Positions 18,112-27,394 of a DNA stretch of 64,000 bases are shown one piece after another. The stretch comes from an uncultured Oscillospiraceae bacterium. GTDB taxonomy: Bacteria; Bacillota; Clostridia; Oscillospirales; Ruminococcaceae. Both the position numbers and the translations under genes were made by a program. The first letter of the stretch is position 1. The number at the start of each line of letters is the position of its first letter. Under the pieces are notes generated by a model, which saw only the letters and a program-made list of their open reading frames with translations, searched no databases and was not told the DNA's origin. Where the stretch lies: the NCBI GenBank assembly GCA_949745795.1, contig CATKAZ010000096.1:34006-98005 (forward strand). The letters run 5' to 3'.

Positions 18112-19440
18112 ATGAGTTTAAAATCATCAACTAAGGTTGACGTAAATACACACGAATTGGTATTCACTGTAGATGCCGAAGCTTTTTCAGCTGCTGTAGA
18201 AAAGGCTTTTCAAAGACAGAAAAAGAGCATTACTGTTCCCGGCTTCAGAAAAGGCAAGGCAAGCAAGAAGCTTATTGAAAAATACTATGGCGAAGGCGTA
18301 TTCTATGAGGAAGCTATTAATGGTCTTATCAATTCGGAAATTCCGGATGCTATCAAGGACTCAGAGCTTGTTCTTGTTGATACACCGAGAATTGAAGTTG
18401 TTTCCGCAGATAAAGATAATGGAGTAGAGTTTAAGGCAATCTGTATAACAAAGCCTGAAATTACTGTTCCTGAATATAAGGGTATAAAGGCTCCAAAAAA
18501 TGTCAAGGATATAACAGATGCGGATATCGACGCTCAGATTGAACAAATCAAGCAGAGAAATGCAAGAATTATTTCAGTTGATGACAGACCGGCTCAGCTT
18601 AATGACGAAGTAATTATCGACTTTGAGGGCTTTATAGACGATGTTGCATTTGAAGGCGGAAAGGCAGATGAATTTCCTCTTAAGTTAGGAAGCGGACAGT
18701 TTATACCGGGTTTTGAGGATCAAATTGTAGGTCACTCAATCGGGGAAGAATTTGAAATTAATGTTACTTTCCCGGAAAACTATCAGATGGAGGAATATGC
18801 CGGAAAGCCTGCTGTATTTAAGGTTAAGCTCAATGCAATCAATGCTTCTGAGTATCCTGAATTTGATGATGAGCTTATTAAGGATACAACTGAATTTGAT
18901 ACTGTAGACGAGTGGAAGGATGATATCAGAACAAAGCTTGAAAAACAGGCAGAAACCAGAGCTAATTCTGAATTTGAAAATTATATTTTGCAGACTATTA
19001 TTGACACTACAGAAGGTGTAATTCCTAAGTGTATGTTTGACCACAGAGTAGACGGTCTTATCAGAAACTTTGAACAGGGACTTAAGCAGCAGGGAATGAG
19101 TGTTGATATATATCTTCAGTATACAGGTATGGATATGGATTCATTCAGAGAAACATTCCAGGAAAGAGCAGAAAATGAAGTTAAGCTGAGACTTGCTCTT
19201 GAAAAGATTGCCGATATGGAAAATATTCAGCCAACAGAAGAAGAAATTGACAGCCAGCTGCAGGAAGTGGCTGACGCTAATAATCTTTCACTGGAAGATG
19301 TTAAGCTAAGAATTCCTATGGACGATTTTATAACAGATTTGAGAGTTACAAAGGCTATTGAAATCGTAAAGGACAATGCAGTAATTGATAATACAATAAA
19401 TACTGAAAAAGAAAAGGCAGAAGATGAAGCTGCCGAATAA
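18112..19440 (+). CDS. tig: Trigger factor
   Basis: VPGFRKGKASKKLIEKYYG ribosome-binding signature, FKBP domain, SurA-like C-terminus; TTGGAGG RBS. Confidence 0.95.
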   Translation: MSLKSSTKVDVNTHELVFTVDAEAFSAAVEKAFQRQKKSITVPGFRKGKASKKLIEKYYGEGVFYEEAINGLINSEIPDAIKDSELVLVDTPRIEVVSADKDNGVEFKAICITKPEITVPEYKGIKAPKNVKDITDADIDAQIEQIKQRNARIISVDDRPAQLNDEVIIDFEGFIDDVAFEGGKADEFPLKLGSGQFIPGFEDQIVGHSIGEEFEINVTFPENYQMEEYAGKPAVFKVKLNAINASEYPEFDDELIKDTTEFDTVDEWKDDIRTKLEKQAETRANSEFENYILQTIIDTTEGVIPKCMFDHRVDGLIRNFEQGLKQQGMSVDIYLQYTGMDMDSFRETFQERAENEVKLRLALEKIADMENIQPTEEEIDSQLQEVADANNLSLEDVKLRIPMDDFITDLRVTKAIEIVKDNAVIDNTINTEKEKAEDEAAE

Positions 19441-19528
19441 ATCCGTTTATAATCGTGCTGCCCGAATCGGGCAGCCGACTTTGTAATACAGATAATAAGG
19501 CTTATGCTTTGAGAAAAGGAGAGAAAAT

Positions 19529-20116
19529 ATGAGTTTTGTACCTTATGTTGTGGAACAGACCAGCCGTGGAGAACGTTCTTATGATATTTTTTCCAGATTG
19601 CTTAATGACAGAATTATTATGCTTTCTGAAGATGTAAATGATACTACGGCAAGTCTTGTAGTGGCACAGCTGCTTTATCTTGAAGGACAGGATCCGGAAA
19701 AGGATATTTGTTTGTATATAAACAGTCCAGGCGGCTCTGTTACTGCCGGTATGGCTATTTATGATACAATGCAGTATATAAAGTGTGATGTTTCTACTAT
19801 TTGTATAGGTTTGGCAGCGTCAATGGGAGCATTTTTGTTATCCTCCGGTGCGAAGGGAAAAAGAATTGCCCTTCCAAACAGTGAAATTATGATTCATCAG
19901 CCTCTTATTTCAGGCGGACTTCAAGGTCAGGCAACCGATATAAAAATAAGAACGGAAAATTTACTCAAAACTAAAGAAAATCTAAATAGAATTTTAAGCG
20001 AAAATACCGGAAAAACATATGAGGAAATTTGTCGGGATACTGATCGTGATAATTTTATGACTGCTGCTGAAGCACAGGAATACGGTCTGATTGATAAGGT
20101 AATTAAACACAGATAA
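19529..20116 (+). CDS. clpP: ATP-dependent Clp protease proteolytic subunit
   Basis: [34 protein letters not shown] motifs. Confidence 0.97.
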   Translation: MSFVPYVVEQTSRGERSYDIFSRLLNDRIIMLSEDVNDTTASLVVAQLLYLEGQDPEKDICLYINSPGGSVTAGMAIYDTMQYIKCDVSTICIGLAASMGAFLLSSGAKGKRIALPNSEIMIHQPLISGGLQGQATDIKIRTENLLKTKENLNRILSENTGKTYEEICRDTDRDNFMTAAEAQEYGLIDKVIKHR

Positions 20117-20131
20117 TCGGGGAGGAAGTTT

Positions 20132-21427
20132 ATGCCGGATAAACCAATAAAATTCTGCAATTTCTGTGGAAAAAGCGAAGACAAGGTTCAGAGTATTTTT
20201 ACTGCCGGAGCATCTAATATATGCGATGAATGTGTTGTATATTGTTATGAATTGCTTATGGGACCGCTGGCTAAAACTAAAACGAGCAGAAAAGGTGAAG
20301 GCGAAGGTAAAAGTAAATTCGGAGATGAAACTACTATTAATTTACTGACTCCGGCTGAAATTAAGTCGGTTTTAGATGAATATGTTGTGGGTCAGGATAA
20401 AGCCAAAATAACTTTAGCTGTTTCTGTATATAATCATTATAAAAGAATAATCAGTCAGGAAAATGATGACGATGGTGTAGATATTCAGAAAAGCAATGTT
20501 TTGCTTTTGGGACCTACGGGAGTCGGAAAAACTTTTCTTGCATCTACTCTTGCTAAAATTCTTGATGTGCCTTTTGCAATTGCAGATGCTACAACTATTA
20601 CCGAAGCCGGTTATGTAGGTGATGATGTTGAAAATGTTTTGCTGAGGCTTATTCAGGCAGCTGATTTTAATATTGAAGCAGCTGAAAGAGGTATTATTTA
20701 TATTGATGAAATAGATAAGATAGCAAGAAAGTCTGAAAATACATCACTTACTAGAGATGTAAGCGGTGAAGGCGTTCAGCAGGCTCTTTTAAAAATCATT
20801 GAGGGGACGGTATCAAATGTTCCTCCTCAGGGCGGACGTAAGCATCCGAATCAGGAATTTATTCAGATAAATACAAAAAATATTTTATTTATATGCGGAG
20901 GTGCCTTTGACGGGCTGGAAAAATCTATATTGAAAAGAATTAATTCTTCTGCACTTGGTTTTGGTGCGGAGATAAATTCAAAAAAAGAAATAACAAAAAA
21001 TATTTTTCATAAGATTATTCCGCAGGATTTAGTGAAATTTGGTATTGTTCCTGAATTGGTGGGCAGACTTCCTATAATTACAGTGCTTGATGAATTAGAT
21101 GAACAAGCTTTAATTAGAATTTTAACTGAACCCAAAAACGCACTATTAAAACAGTATAAGAAATTATTTGATTATGATAACATAGATTTAATTGTTGAAG
21201 ATGATGCTTTGTTGGAAATTGCCAAAAAGGCAATTGCGCAAAAAACCGGTGCGAGAGGACTTAGAACTATTATTGAAGAAGTTTTGATGCAATCTATGTT
21301 TGAAGCTCCTTCTAATCCGGATATTACGGGTATTAAAATAACTGCTGAATCAATAATCGGTGATGAAAAACCATTATATATTACAAAAAGAAAACTAGGT
21401 AAAATGGAACAGATGTCAGAAAATTAA
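20132..21427 (+). CDS. clpX: ATP-dependent Clp protease ATP-binding subunit
   Basis: N-terminal CxxC Zn domain, GPTGVGKT Walker A, IYIDEIDK Walker B. Confidence 0.97.
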   Translation: MPDKPIKFCNFCGKSEDKVQSIFTAGASNICDECVVYCYELLMGPLAKTKTSRKGEGEGKSKFGDETTINLLTPAEIKSVLDEYVVGQDKAKITLAVSVYNHYKRIISQENDDDGVDIQKSNVLLLGPTGVGKTFLASTLAKILDVPFAIADATTITEAGYVGDDVENVLLRLIQAADFNIEAAERGIIYIDEIDKIARKSENTSLTRDVSGEGVQQALLKIIEGTVSNVPPQGGRKHPNQEFIQINTKNILFICGGAFDGLEKSILKRINSSALGFGAEINSKKEITKNIFHKIIPQDLVKFGIVPELVGRLPIITVLDELDEQALIRILTEPKNALLKQYKKLFDYDNIDLIVEDDALLEIAKKAIAQKTGARGLRTIIEEVLMQSMFEAPSNPDITGIKITAESIIGDEKPLYITKRKLGKMEQMSEN

Positions 21428-21439
21428 ATTTATATTAGA

Positions 21440-21468
21440 AATCCGTACAAAAAAAGTACGGATTTTTT
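21440..21468 (+). terminator. clpX terminator
   Basis: AATCCGTAC-aaaaaa-GTACGGATTTTTTT. Confidence 0.8.
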
Positions 21469-21479
21469 TAAAAAAAGCC

Positions 21480-21508
21480 TTGACAAAATCTATATAGTAT
21501 GATATACT
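21480..21508 (+). promoter_or_regulatory. Promoter of tRNA gene
   Basis: TTGACA-N17-TATACT, 25 bp upstream of the tRNA. Confidence 0.75.
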
Positions 21509-21533
21509 ATATAAGTACTCAAAACTTATATAT

Positions 21534-21610
<77 letters not shown>

Positions 21611-21915
21611 ATATAAATACGTCCTTTGAAGTAATTCAGAGGGCGTTTTTTTGTCTGAAAATATGAGTCAGTGCGCCATAAAAATCGGCTGAAAGCAACA
21701 GTCTGATATTACAAGAAATCGGAGCAGGAAAGCTATTAAATTAGCAATTCTGCTCCGTTATTTTTTACTCTGTTTTCACTTCAGCCATAAAATGATCGTA
21801 CATATTTTGTGCTGTTTCTTTATCCTATTAGATTTGATGTAATTATATTTTTTATTTCTTCATTTAATACATCTGCATTTTTACGAGAAGAGTTGTTTTT
21901 TATTTAAACTGATTT

Positions 21916-24255
21916 TTATTCAATCAATTTACGTTTCATTAAACATAAGTCAAAAACATTTATAACATTGTCATTATATAAGTCTCCTGCTTTCCAGTCG
22001 GTAAGCTTTGCATCAGGCATGGCAATCAGCCATTTCAGCATTGCCACAACGTCTGAAGTATTAAAGATGCCGTCTGCATTTACGTCGCCCTTTAAGGACT
22101 CGATTTTTTCATCTGCAAATGTCAGCAGATAGATAAACGGCGAATTCCAGTAAATTGTGATTTCGTTGGTTGAGTAGCTTTCCTGATTGTCGATATAGCG
22201 TTTTAGAATCGGAGCGTCGGAGCAATACGCCTTGACTGCACTGTCTTCCAGGAACTGACCTACACCACCGACTATCATGCCCGGCATAGGTTTATCTTGT
22301 GCAATAGAAGGTCTGTGATGAGGATGCTGAGGAGAAACTGTACCGCTGCCTGTGAGATAGCATACGCCAAGAGGATTGCAGCCGAGAATATAATTTTGAT
22401 CGCCCATAGCGGAGTTTTTGTACTTTACATCACCAGTCAGCTTGTAAGCGTTTCCCAGAATAATGCCAGCATTAGCAACGTTCATATTGCTGCCCCAGTA
22501 ATATGTTGGAATACCAACACCGTATGGACTGCTTTCCGAGCGTGATGCAAAACTGTCGGCTTGAGACAGGACGAATTTTTTCGCATTGATATAAAGCGGA
22601 TCTTCTGTATCGGCATTTGGCATTGTCAGAATAGCAATATTGCCGTAATCACCCATATGACCTGTATCCATGCCGGTTTGTACGGAGATTTTTTCAGCAG
22701 CGATCTGATAAATTTCGTCTTTTGTGGTTCTCCAAAGCTGAGCTGCTGCCCAGTAACGTTCTTCCTTGTCGGAGGTATCGTCATAAGCGCCGGTTACGAT
22801 GTCCGAGGGATTTTTATAAACCAGATTTGGATTATTTTCAAGTCATTTCCAGGCGTTTTTTGCCGCTTTCAGACAGTTTTCGGCAAATGCTTTGTCCTTA
22901 TCGAAATAAACCTCGTAAGCCAAAGCCATGGCACCGCAGAAGTCCGCAGTTGCAGTCGATGTGATAGGCGTCACTATCAATTCTGCGGTTTCTTCATCCG
23001 GCATTACATACCCCGGGAATGCCGCACATGTGACTTTGTGATGAACACCTCCGGATTTATCCTGCATTTTCATCATCCATTCAAGTTCATAACGTACTTC
23101 GTCAAGAACATCGGGTATACTGTTGCCGCTTTCGGGAATTCCGACATTGTCGGAAAACATTTCGGGCTTATTCAGATATGCATACATCAGGTCGGCAGCA
23201 GCCTTTGCACCGGGAACAACATATCTTCCGTAATCTCCCGCATCATGCCAGCCACCGCCGACGTCGATTTTTTCATTTGTTCCATAAACTGATGCAAGGG
23301 AATCATGGCAAGCCTTGTGACCAAATATATCATCATTTATTGATGTGCCGCATCTTTGTAAGTAAAACATTTTAAGTGTATCGTTAAGAACATTGTTATA
23401 AACATTGTCTGATATCTCAAATGTATATGAATCATCCAAATCACCGCAGGTAATGTAATATTTACCGGGCTTAGTAACGGCGGAGAAGTCACCCGTGCGG
23501 TTATTCTCGTCCGCAAGACTGTAATGCATCGTTGGAGAGAGGGTTCCTGTGTAAACGGGCTTTTTTGTTTCGGCATTTACAACAGTGAAATTATCAAAAT
23601 TGTCGGCGTTCTTAAATACGACAGTTTTCCTTGCGTCGGTAAGATATCCTACCTGATTCGTGATAATTGACGGCTCATATGCTTTACCTGAATTTTTATC
23701 GACCTTGCTGTCGTCGATTAACTCCAAAGAAACATTGTCAATGTAAATCGTATGCTCAGGCAGATTTTCCTCATAGTTACCACAATTGAATTGTAAACGA
23801 GCCATAATATCCGTATCGGCTTCCATAGTGAATTCATAGTCAATCGTCTGCGGTTCAGTGGTAAGTGATAAGGTTTTGGCTGTGTATGCCTGATAAGTAC
23901 CGCCGTTTTGTTGAATCATACCGTCAACAGTTCTGTTTGCCGTGGAAGAAATATCATATTTCAGACGATAAACACCGTTTTTATATAGAGGAATTATGTC
24001 ATAGTACACCTGAACTGCCCATGTCACATCACCGGTTGATGAAATTTTCAAGGCAAGTCTGCCGTCATCCGTTCCAAGACTGCATACGCCTCCTGTCTGA
24101 TAGTAGGTGGTCCAGCCGATTGTACCGTTGTCAAATGTTGAGTTACTGACAAGATTGGTACTTTCAGCGTAAATCGGTGTGTATGAGATTACGCTGCCCA
24201 ACATGATTGCAGAACATAGAACGGCCGTGCATTTTTTGAAAAAGTTTTGTTTCAT
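21916..24255 (-). pseudogene. GH9 endoglucanase (CBM4/9-like, Ig-like, GH9, dockerin) interrupted by one in-frame TGA
   Basis: ORFs 22843..24255 and 21916..22671 share one frame; a TGA at 22843-22845 splits ...NAWK*LENNPNLVYKNPSD.... Paralogous to the GH9 at 41692. C-terminal dockerin GDVNADGIFNTSDVV...NDNVINVFDLCLMKRKL. Confidence 0.88.
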
Positions 24256-24258
24256 AAG

Positions 24259-24885
24259 TTAAACCTCCTGTTTCAGATAATGTGAAATAAACGTATAAAC
24301 CGCATTGTGAACTTGAACCGGATAATAAGGAATTCCGGAATATTCCAACGCTTTTTTCTGACTGTTACTGTTACTTGTGTAGCTGTCGATACCGTAAAGA
24401 AAAATGAAAAAGCTATGCTGAAATTCCTTTTTGACTGTATTGTTTATTGACGGAAAGAATTTGTCCAGGCAAAGAAGTAGTATGTTAATAGCGTTATATG
24501 TAACCTGCTGTACCTCCGCAAGACGTTCGGTACGGCTGTTTTCTTCCAATTCGTAATGATTCCATGAGATAAGTTTCAGAAAATATCTGCGTTCATGCAA
24601 AGAAGCGGCAACTGCTTCGGCAAATTCGTGCAGGGTCATATTGTCGTGATTTGCGATTTTTTGCAGTACGACACACCATGACTGAAATTCTCTTGCAATC
24701 AAGGCAAGAAAAATTTCTTCTTTATTTTGAAAATAATTATAAATGGAAGTGCGCGTCATGCTGGTTTTTTCACCGATCTCACGCATGGAGATATTTCGGA
24801 AACTCTTGGTTTGATAAAGCTCCTCAAAGGCGTCGATAATTTCATTTTTTCGGGAATTAGTAAGCTCTTCTGAACCTCGTGACAT
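24259..24885 (-). CDS. TetR-family transcriptional regulator
   Basis: N-terminal HTH (ISMREIGEKTSMTRTSIYNYFQNKEEIF); 3 bp upstream of the GH9 gene in the same direction. Confidence 0.92.
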   Translation of the reverse strand: MSRGSEELTNSRKNEIIDAFEELYQTKSFRNISMREIGEKTSMTRTSIYNYFQNKEEIFLALIAREFQSWCVVLQKIANHDNMTLHEFAEAVAASLHERRYFLKLISWNHYELEENSRTERLAEVQQVTYNAINILLLCLDKFFPSINNTVKKEFQHSFFIFLYGIDSYTSNSNSQKKALEYSGIPYYPVQVHNAVYTFISHYLKQEV

Positions 24886-24911
24886 GGCAATGCTCCTTAT
24901 ATTTTCTAAAC

Positions 24912-24957
24912 TGACAACTTGTCATTTATATTATATATCTAAGCTGACAGTTTGTCA
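24912..24957 (-). promoter_or_regulatory. TetR-GH9 promoter with two palindromic operators
   Basis: TGACAACTTGTCA (24912-24924) and TGACAGTTTGTCA (24945-24957); minus-strand TTGACA-N17-TATAAT lies within the same region. Confidence 0.8.
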
Positions 24958-25012
24958 AGATAAATTGATTCATTAGAGGTAAAATTGACGGAATGTTATA
25001 AAATATGTTATA

Positions 25013-25807
25013 ATGCTTATATATGCGGAAGAGGGAGTGATAGTATTGCTTACAGAAAATGAGTGGAATGCTATTAATAATATACTTTTGGAGTTATATA
25101 CAATAGATGCTCCTGATAAATTTATTAATAAAATAATGAAATTTATAAAAATGCTGATTCCGTATACAAAGGGGTGGTTCATTATTTTAAATGATGATCA
25201 GGAAATCATAGGTGAAAAATCTTATTTTACGGGTTTTGATAAATCCTCGGAGAATAAATACATAAACTTTTATTATCAGGAGGACTATATTAAATATTTA
25301 TATGATTTTACTTCGGAAACAAGTGTTTATAGAGATACGAATATTCTTGAAAAGGATATCAGGGAAAAAACTGATTTTTATATAGAATTTCTAAAACCGG
25401 AGAATATAGTATTCGGATGCGGTATAATACTTATAAAAAATTCAAGGATAATCGGTATATTCAATCTTTTCAGAAATGAGGATGCCGGTGATTTTAATAA
25501 AAAAGAAATTTATATTTTAAACGTATTAAAAAAGCATATAGAAAATATTCTTTATAATATAACTCAATTAAGTTGTGATAAAATGTCAATCGGTAAAAGC
25601 ATTGATATTTTTTCAAGTGAATATCATCTTACGGTAAGAGAAACCGAAATACTGAAGCTTATTAATAAGGGATATTCAAACCGGGAAATTTCGGATAAGT
25701 TTGTAATTTCATTGTCAACAACTAAAAAACATATTTACAATCTTTATAATAAAACAGGAGTGTCGAGTAGGAGTCAGCTTATATCGCTTTTTCTTGACAG
25801 GGGATAA
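25013..25807 (+). CDS. LuxR-family HTH regulator with N-terminal GAF-like region; start uncertain
   Basis: C-terminal LTVRETEILKLINKGYSNREISDKFVISLSTTKKHIYNLYNKTG. Confidence 0.8.
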   Translation: MLIYAEEGVIVLLTENEWNAINNILLELYTIDAPDKFINKIMKFIKMLIPYTKGWFIILNDDQEIIGEKSYFTGFDKSSENKYINFYYQEDYIKYLYDFTSETSVYRDTNILEKDIREKTDFYIEFLKPENIVFGCGIILIKNSRIIGIFNLFRNEDAGDFNKKEIYILNVLKKHIENILYNITQLSCDKMSIGKSIDIFSSEYHLTVRETEILKLINKGYSNREISDKFVISLSTTKKHIYNLYNKTGVSSRSQLISLFLDRG

Positions 25808-25861
25808 ATAATATAGAACTAAAGTAGTAAATTGATTGTCGAATATTAAACTTTTTTATAA

Positions 25862-25890
25862 TTGAATAATTTTTGTTTCAGATGTATAAT
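25862..25890 (+). promoter_or_regulatory. Predicted promoter of the carboxylase operon or its leader
   Basis: TTGAAT-N17-TATAAT. Confidence 0.65.
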
Positions 25891-25909
25891 AAAAGCATAA
25901 AAGAAAGCA

Positions 25910-25955
25910 AAGGAGCTTTAAGATACCAAGCAGGTGTCTTAAAGCTCCTTTTTTA
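25910..25955 (+). terminator. Leader terminator/attenuator upstream of the carboxylase operon
   Basis: 18-bp stem AAGGAGCTTTAAGATACC-aagca-GGTGTCTTAAAGCTCCTT followed by T tract, starting about 20 nt after the predicted -10 box. Confidence 0.8.
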
Positions 25956-25980
25956 TTGCAGATAATATAAAAGGAGATAG

Positions 25981-26706
25981 ATGGTTATGCAAAAAATTTT
26001 TACTAAAGAATTTAGACCCGGTGAAAAATGGTCAGGATTAATCGGAAAGAATAAGTATATTCACTTTAAAGCCCTTGGTGATAATGCAAATGTATCTGTA
26101 CTTCTCTATAATATGAGAGATACATCTGAAAGATTTAATATGCCTGATTCACTTAAAGCTCAGTATACAGCTCATCTTACAAAAGGTAATGTACTAATGA
26201 GTGATAACGGACGGGTTTTAGCAAGTATTGTAGAAGACAGTCTTGGCTGGCATGATGCAATATGCGGTCATACAACCAGAAGAATGACAGATGAAAAATA
26301 CGGAAAGACAACATATCAGGAACAGGGAAATGAATTTTTCAGGTGCGGTGAGGAAAATTTTAAAATTGAACTTGTACGTAACAATATGAGTAAAAGAGAC
26401 ATTGTACCATGTGTAAATCTTTTTTCAAAGGTTTATGTGGATGAAGACGGAAGTATGAATTATGTTCCGAACCATTGTAAAAAAGGTTCAACGGTAACTC
26501 TCAGAACAGAGATGGATATAATTTTCGTTGTTTCAAATACACCGAATCCGCTGGATCCTTCTGCTGAATATCCGTCAGTTCCTGTAACTATGGAGGTTTA
26601 TGATGCACCTAAGACAGATCTTATGGATGAATGTGTGAATTACAGAGATGAAAATTACAGAGCGTTTGAAAATACATGGGATTATTACAATCTGCTTGGT
26701 AAATAA
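25981..26706 (+). CDS. DUF1989 protein (urea carboxylase-associated / carboxyguanidine deiminase subunit-like)
   Basis: UCA-type sequence; first of two DUF1989 genes before a biotin carboxylase fusion. Confidence 0.82.
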   Translation: MVMQKIFTKEFRPGEKWSGLIGKNKYIHFKALGDNANVSVLLYNMRDTSERFNMPDSLKAQYTAHLTKGNVLMSDNGRVLASIVEDSLGWHDAICGHTTRRMTDEKYGKTTYQEQGNEFFRCGEENFKIELVRNNMSKRDIVPCVNLFSKVYVDEDGSMNYVPNHCKKGSTVTLRTEMDIIFVVSNTPNPLDPSAEYPSVPVTMEVYDAPKTDLMDECVNYRDENYRAFENTWDYYNLLGK

Positions 26707-26727
26707 TTAAGGGAGGATAAACTTATT

Positions 26728-27375
26728 ATGTTTGGATTTATTGAAAAAGACAGTGAACTTAAAATAGAAGACGCTGTATATGATGAAGTACTTGAAGCAG
26801 GACTGGGCTGGATACATAAATTGAAAAAAGGGCAGTCTTTCAGAATACTTGATCTTGAAGGAAACCAGGCAGTAGATACAACATTTTATGATATGGCTGA
26901 TCCCGAAGATCATTATGGCGCCGTTCAGACGGTTGTTGCTCAGAAAAATATTTACCTTACAACGGGCAGTATACTGCGGGCTGAATCAGGCAAACCGCTG
27001 CTTGAAATAACCGCTGATAAGACCGGAAGACATGATACACTTGGCGGAGCTTGTTCATCACAAAGTAATACAGTACGTTATGCAAGAGAAAAAAGGTACA
27101 TGCATAACTGCCGTGACAGTTTTATGCTACAGCTTGCTGATTGCAAATTAGATATAAGAAAAAGAGATCTTGCGCCTAATATAAATTTTTTTATGAATGT
27201 TCCGATTACTAAAGAGGGCGGATATAAATTTGACGACGGTGTATCTGCTCCGGGAAAATATGTTGAAATGAAGGCTTTGGAAGATGTAATGATTCTTATA
27301 AGTAATTGTCCGCAGTTGAATAATCCGTGTAATGCGTATAATCCTACACCGGTAAGACTTCTTATATGGGATTGA
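26728..27375 (+). CDS. DUF1989 protein (second subunit-like)
   Basis: [24 protein letters not shown]...[16 protein letters not shown]; paired with the preceding gene. Confidence 0.85.
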   Translation: MFGFIEKDSELKIEDAVYDEVLEAGLGWIHKLKKGQSFRILDLEGNQAVDTTFYDMADPEDHYGAVQTVVAQKNIYLTTGSILRAESGKPLLEITADKTGRHDTLGGACSSQSNTVRYAREKRYMHNCRDSFMLQLADCKLDIRKRDLAPNINFFMNVPITKEGGYKFDDGVSAPGKYVEMKALEDVMILISNCPQLNNPCNAYNPTPVRLLIWD

Positions 27376-27394
27376 TTATTAGGAGTGAAATATA

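Noticed and set aside
22843-22845. Selenocysteine or TGA-to-Trp recoding in GH9
   Set aside because: TGA serves as a normal stop in other genes here (e.g. ends of 2207-2932 and 12351-12977) and no SECIS-like context is expected for GH9; a nonsense mutation is simpler.
22561-23292. 243-aa plus-strand ORF opposite the GH9 gene
   Set aside because: Lies antisense within clear GH9 coding sequence on the minus strand; Cys/Phe/His-rich low-plausibility translation, no RBS.
25897-25980. Guanidine-I/II riboswitch upstream of the carboxylase operon
   Set aside because: The leader is too short and I could not identify conserved ykkC or mini-ykkC (paired ACGR-loop) features; only a terminator hairpin is visible.
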